This document shows positions 5,365-6,835 of a DNA stretch of 6,835 nucleotides, one piece after another. A model generated the notes under the pieces. The model searched no databases. It saw only the letters and a program-made list of their open reading frames with translations, and had not been told where the DNA came from. Both the position numbers and the translations under genes were made by a program. Source of the DNA: Lawsonibacter hominis (GTDB lineage Bacteria > Bacillota > Clostridia > Oscillospirales > Oscillospiraceae); NCBI RefSeq assembly GCF_014287895.1, contig NZ_JACOPP010000056.1, forward strand, positions 1 through 6,835, given 5' to 3'. Each line of letters starts with the position of its first letter. Positions within the stretch are counted from its first letter, which is position 1.

Positions 5365-5381
5365 ATCTACGAACGAAATTT

Positions 5382-5386
5382 GGAGG
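5382..5386 (+). promoter_or_regulatory. Ribosome binding site deciding the tsf start
   Basis: GGAGG lies 9 bases before the ATG at 5396. A nearer ATG at 5388 is followed at once by a TGA, so it cannot be the start. Confidence 0.85.
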
Positions 5387-5395
5387 TATGTGATC

Positions 5396-6310
5396 ATGGC
5401 AATCACTGCGAAAGACGTACAGACCCTGCGCGAAATGACCGGCGTGGGTATGATGGACTGCAAAAAGGCCCTCACCGAGGCCGAGGGCAATATGGACAAG
5501 GCGGTTGAGCTTCTGCGGGAGAAGGGCCTGGCCGCTTCTCAGAAGAAGGCCGGGCGCATCGCCGCCGAGGGCATGGCTTACGCCGGCGTCATCGACGGCG
5601 TGGGCGCGGTGGTCGAGGTCAACGCCGAGACCGACTTCGTGGGCAAGAACGAGAAGTTCGTGGACTTCGTTAAGGGCGTGGCCGCCGTCGTGGCCAAGGA
5701 GAAGCCCGCCGATCTGGACGCCCTGATGGCCGCTCCCTATGGGAATGGCCGTACCGTCCAGGAGGAGCAGCAGGAGATGGTCCTGGTCATCGGCGAGAAC
5801 ATCAAGGTCCGCCGGTTTGCGTTTTTCACCGAGGGCGTTTCCGTCCCCTATATCCACGCCGGCGGCAAGATCGGCGTGCTGGTGAACCTGGAGACCAGCC
5901 TCTCCGCCGAGCAGGTCAACGAGGTGGGCAAGGACATGGCCATGCAGATCGCCGCCCTGAACCCCCGCTTCCTGGACAAGAGCCAGGTGAGCCAGGATGT
6001 TCTGGACGAGGAGAAGAAGATCATGCTGGTCCAGATGGAGAACGACCCCAAGATGGCCGCCAAGCCGGAGAAGGTCAAGGAAGGCATCGTGCAGGGCAAG
6101 CTGGGCAAGTTCTATAAGGAGAACTGCCTGCTCCAGCAGGAGTTCGTGAAGGACAACTCCATGAGCGTGGAGCAGTATGCCGCGAAGGTCGCCAAGGAGC
6201 TGGGCGGCACGATCAAGCTGAAGGACGCGGTCCGCTTCGAGAAGGGCGAGGGCATCGAGAAGAAGCAGGAGAACTTCGCCGAGGAGATCGCCAAGCAGCT
6301 GGGCAAGTAA
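5396..6310 (+). CDS. tsf: Translation elongation factor Ts
   Basis: The 304-residue cytosolic protein catalyses GDP release from EF-Tu. The N-terminal UBA-like domain (about 1-45) carries the first signature LREMTGVGMMDCKKAL (11-26). The core carries EVNAETDFVGKNEKF (74-88), whose Asp80-Phe81 pair is the one known to disturb the EF-Tu magnesium site. The Gly after TDFV, where Ala or Ser is usual, is a mild deviation. The C-terminal part includes MQIAALNPRFL and a lysine-rich end. I chose the ATG at 5396 although the frame is open back to 5321. GGAGG (5382-5386) is 9 bases upstream, the protein then starts MAITAKDVQTLREMTG as in other EF-Ts, and the extension would be translated from the hairpin region. 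It is the second gene of the operon. Confidence 0.97.
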   Translation: MAITAKDVQTLREMTGVGMMDCKKALTEAEGNMDKAVELLREKGLAASQKKAGRIAAEGMAYAGVIDGVGAVVEVNAETDFVGKNEKFVDFVKGVAAVVAKEKPADLDALMAAPYGNGRTVQEEQQEMVLVIGENIKVRRFAFFTEGVSVPYIHAGGKIGVLVNLETSLSAEQVNEVGKDMAMQIAALNPRFLDKSQVSQDVLDEEKKIMLVQMENDPKMAAKPEKVKEGIVQGKLGKFYKENCLLQQEFVKDNSMSVEQYAAKVAKELGGTIKLKDAVRFEKGEGIEKKQENFAEEIAKQLGK

Positions 6311-6327
6311 ATCGCAGAGGGCTTTCG

Positions 6328-6358
6328 AGTGCCGGACACAGGCGTGTCCGGCACTTTT
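6328..6358 (+). terminator. Intrinsic terminator after tsf
   Basis: A 12-bp perfect stem AGTGCCGGACAC/GTGTCCGGCACT (6328-6339 with 6344-6355), loop AGGC, is followed by a run of four T (6355-6358). It is 17 bases after the tsf stop and ends the rpsB-tsf unit. Confidence 0.9.
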
Positions 6359-6379
6359 CCATGCTCCGCGTTCTCCTGC

Positions 6380-6470
6380 GCCCGCCGTGAGGCGGGCCGC
6401 GCCTCCGGGCGCGTGCCAAGTGTTTGCCGCGGGCAAACGCTTGGATGCGGGCGGATTCATTTCGCCCGCA
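6380..6470. repeat. Cluster of four consecutive hairpins
   Basis: Hairpin 1 is GCCCGCC-GTGA-GGCGGGC (6380-6397). Hairpin 2 is CGCGCC-TCCG-GGCGCG (6398-6413). Hairpin 3 has 13-bp arms with one G-T pair around GCG (6416-6444). Hairpin 4 is TGCGGGCG/CGCCCGCA around a 9-base loop (6446-6470). They lie nearly end to end and none has a T-run. The whole space between the tsf terminator and the IS256-type end is thus foldable. No ORF of note lies here. It may be a structured RNA, a repetitive extragenic element, or the start of a leader interrupted by the insertion. Confidence 0.65.
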
Positions 6471-6483
6471 CAGAGTAAAATCC

Positions 6484-6510
6484 GGGTAGTGTCAAGGATT
6501 TTGCGCAAAT
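6484..6510 (-). mobile_element. Probable terminal repeat of an IS256-family element
   Basis: GGGTAGTGTCAAGGATTTTGCGCAAAT reads on the minus strand as TTTGCGCAAAATCCTTGACACTACCC, the kind of end seen on IS256-family elements, and lies about 30 bases beyond the transposase stop. An 8-9 bp target duplication would be expected at about 6475-6483, but the other end is outside the window. Confidence 0.65.
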
Positions 6511-6538
6511 TGGTTTGCAGGCTCTGGAATGAATGAAG

Positions 6539-6835
6539 TCAGCCAGCAATGGAGGCGTCCTCAACGGCAGCCTCCAGGTGCTTCATATTCATGTACTTTT
6601 TGTTGCCCCACTGGGTGCCGGCCACATGGCGCAACCGGGCACAGACCAGCATCAGAGCAGAGTTACCGTCCGGGAAACTACCCACCACACGGGTGCGGCG
6701 GCGGATCTCCCGGTTCAGCCTCTCAATGACATTGTTGGTGCGGATGCGAGTCCAGTGTTCGCTGGGAAAATCGCAGTAGGTAAGAGTCTCCTCAATGCCA
6801 TCCTCTACCTTCCTGGCAGCCTCCTTCAGTTTCAT
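6539..6835 (-). CDS. IS256-family (mutator type) transposase, C-terminal part (partial)
   Basis: The frame is open from the window edge at 6835 to a TGA at 6539-6541 and gives 98 residues. HWTRIRTNNVIERLNREIRR (27-46), then RTRVVGSFPDGNSALMLV, is the diagnostic C-terminal block of IS256/MULE-like DDE transposases. Glu38 in NNVIERLNREI is the likely third catalytic acid. The Met at the window edge is most likely internal, since family members are about 400 residues and the catalytic Asp residues must lie beyond 6835. The protein is intact as far as it can be seen, so the element may be active. It lies on the opposite strand to tsf and converges on it. Confidence 0.93.
   Translation of the reverse strand: MKLKEAARKVEDGIEETLTYCDFPSEHWTRIRTNNVIERLNREIRRRTRVVGSFPDGNSALMLVCARLRHVAGTQWGNKKYMNMKHLEAAVEDASIAG

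Noticed and set aside
5321..5395. 25-codon N-terminal extension of tsf
   Set aside because: It would be read from the attenuator palindrome and has no ribosome site; the ATG at 5396 has GGAGG at 9 bases and matches other EF-Ts starts.
4480..5499. 339-codon open frame on the minus strand across rpsB
   Set aside because: It is antisense to rpsB, rich in Leu/His/Gly/Val as expected from the complement of GC-biased codons, and has no ribosome site or recognisable domain.
5363..6508. 381-codon open frame on the minus strand across tsf
   Set aside because: It is the antisense shadow of the GC-rich tsf gene, with long Leu/His/Asp runs and no family resemblance. It would also read through the tsf terminator stem.

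Overview
The window looks like a chromosomal segment of a low-redundancy anaerobic Firmicute, most likely a gut Clostridia member of the Oscillospiraceae type. This is inferred from the GC-rich, Ala/Lys/Glu-rich rpsB-tsf pair with strong GGAGG ribosome binding sites, the lipoprotein-type TRAP binding protein, and an IS256-type transposase of a kind common in gut Clostridia. No 16S or other marker is present, so the genus cannot be fixed.

Layout, left to right. Positions 1-99 are the last 32 codons of an IS5-family transposase on the + strand, followed by what looks like the right end of that element. A strong intrinsic terminator at 129-167 (minus-strand sense) closes a four-gene operon on the minus strand. 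In transcription order the operon is: a small cupin protein (3598-3257), the TRAP solute-binding lipoprotein DctP (3185-2112), the small membrane subunit DctQ (1980-1474) and the large membrane subunit DctM (1474-188). DctP captures an organic acid-like ligand outside the membrane and hands it to the DctQM secondary transporter, which is driven by an ion gradient. The cupin may act on or sense the substrate, but it lacks the usual histidine metal ligands. No catabolic enzyme or regulator is in the window, so the substrate is open.

Positions 3700-4436 hold no convincing gene. They are AT-rich and unusually full of inverted repeats, including three abutting palindromes at 3935-3988 and a fourth at 4010-4032. 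A good sigma-A type promoter at 4437-4465 then starts the rpsB-tsf transcription unit. It has a roughly 110-nt leader that folds into a nested stem structure, a plausible ribosomal-protein autoregulatory leader. rpsB (ribosomal protein S2) and tsf (elongation factor Ts) are complete, separated by a GC hairpin plus T-run that can act as an attenuator, and closed by a terminator at 6328-6358.

Downstream of tsf, four consecutive hairpins (6380-6470) lead to the end of an IS256-family element (about 6484). Its transposase runs off the window at 6835 on the minus strand. The TRAP module therefore sits between an IS5-type element and a core translation operon, and the translation operon is itself followed by an IS256-type element. 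The TRAP half has visibly less GC-biased codon use than rpsB-tsf, consistent with, but not proof of, acquisition by transfer. I see no CRISPR array, tRNA, rRNA or defence system. The most unusual features are the palindrome clusters and structured leaders rather than a new protein system.
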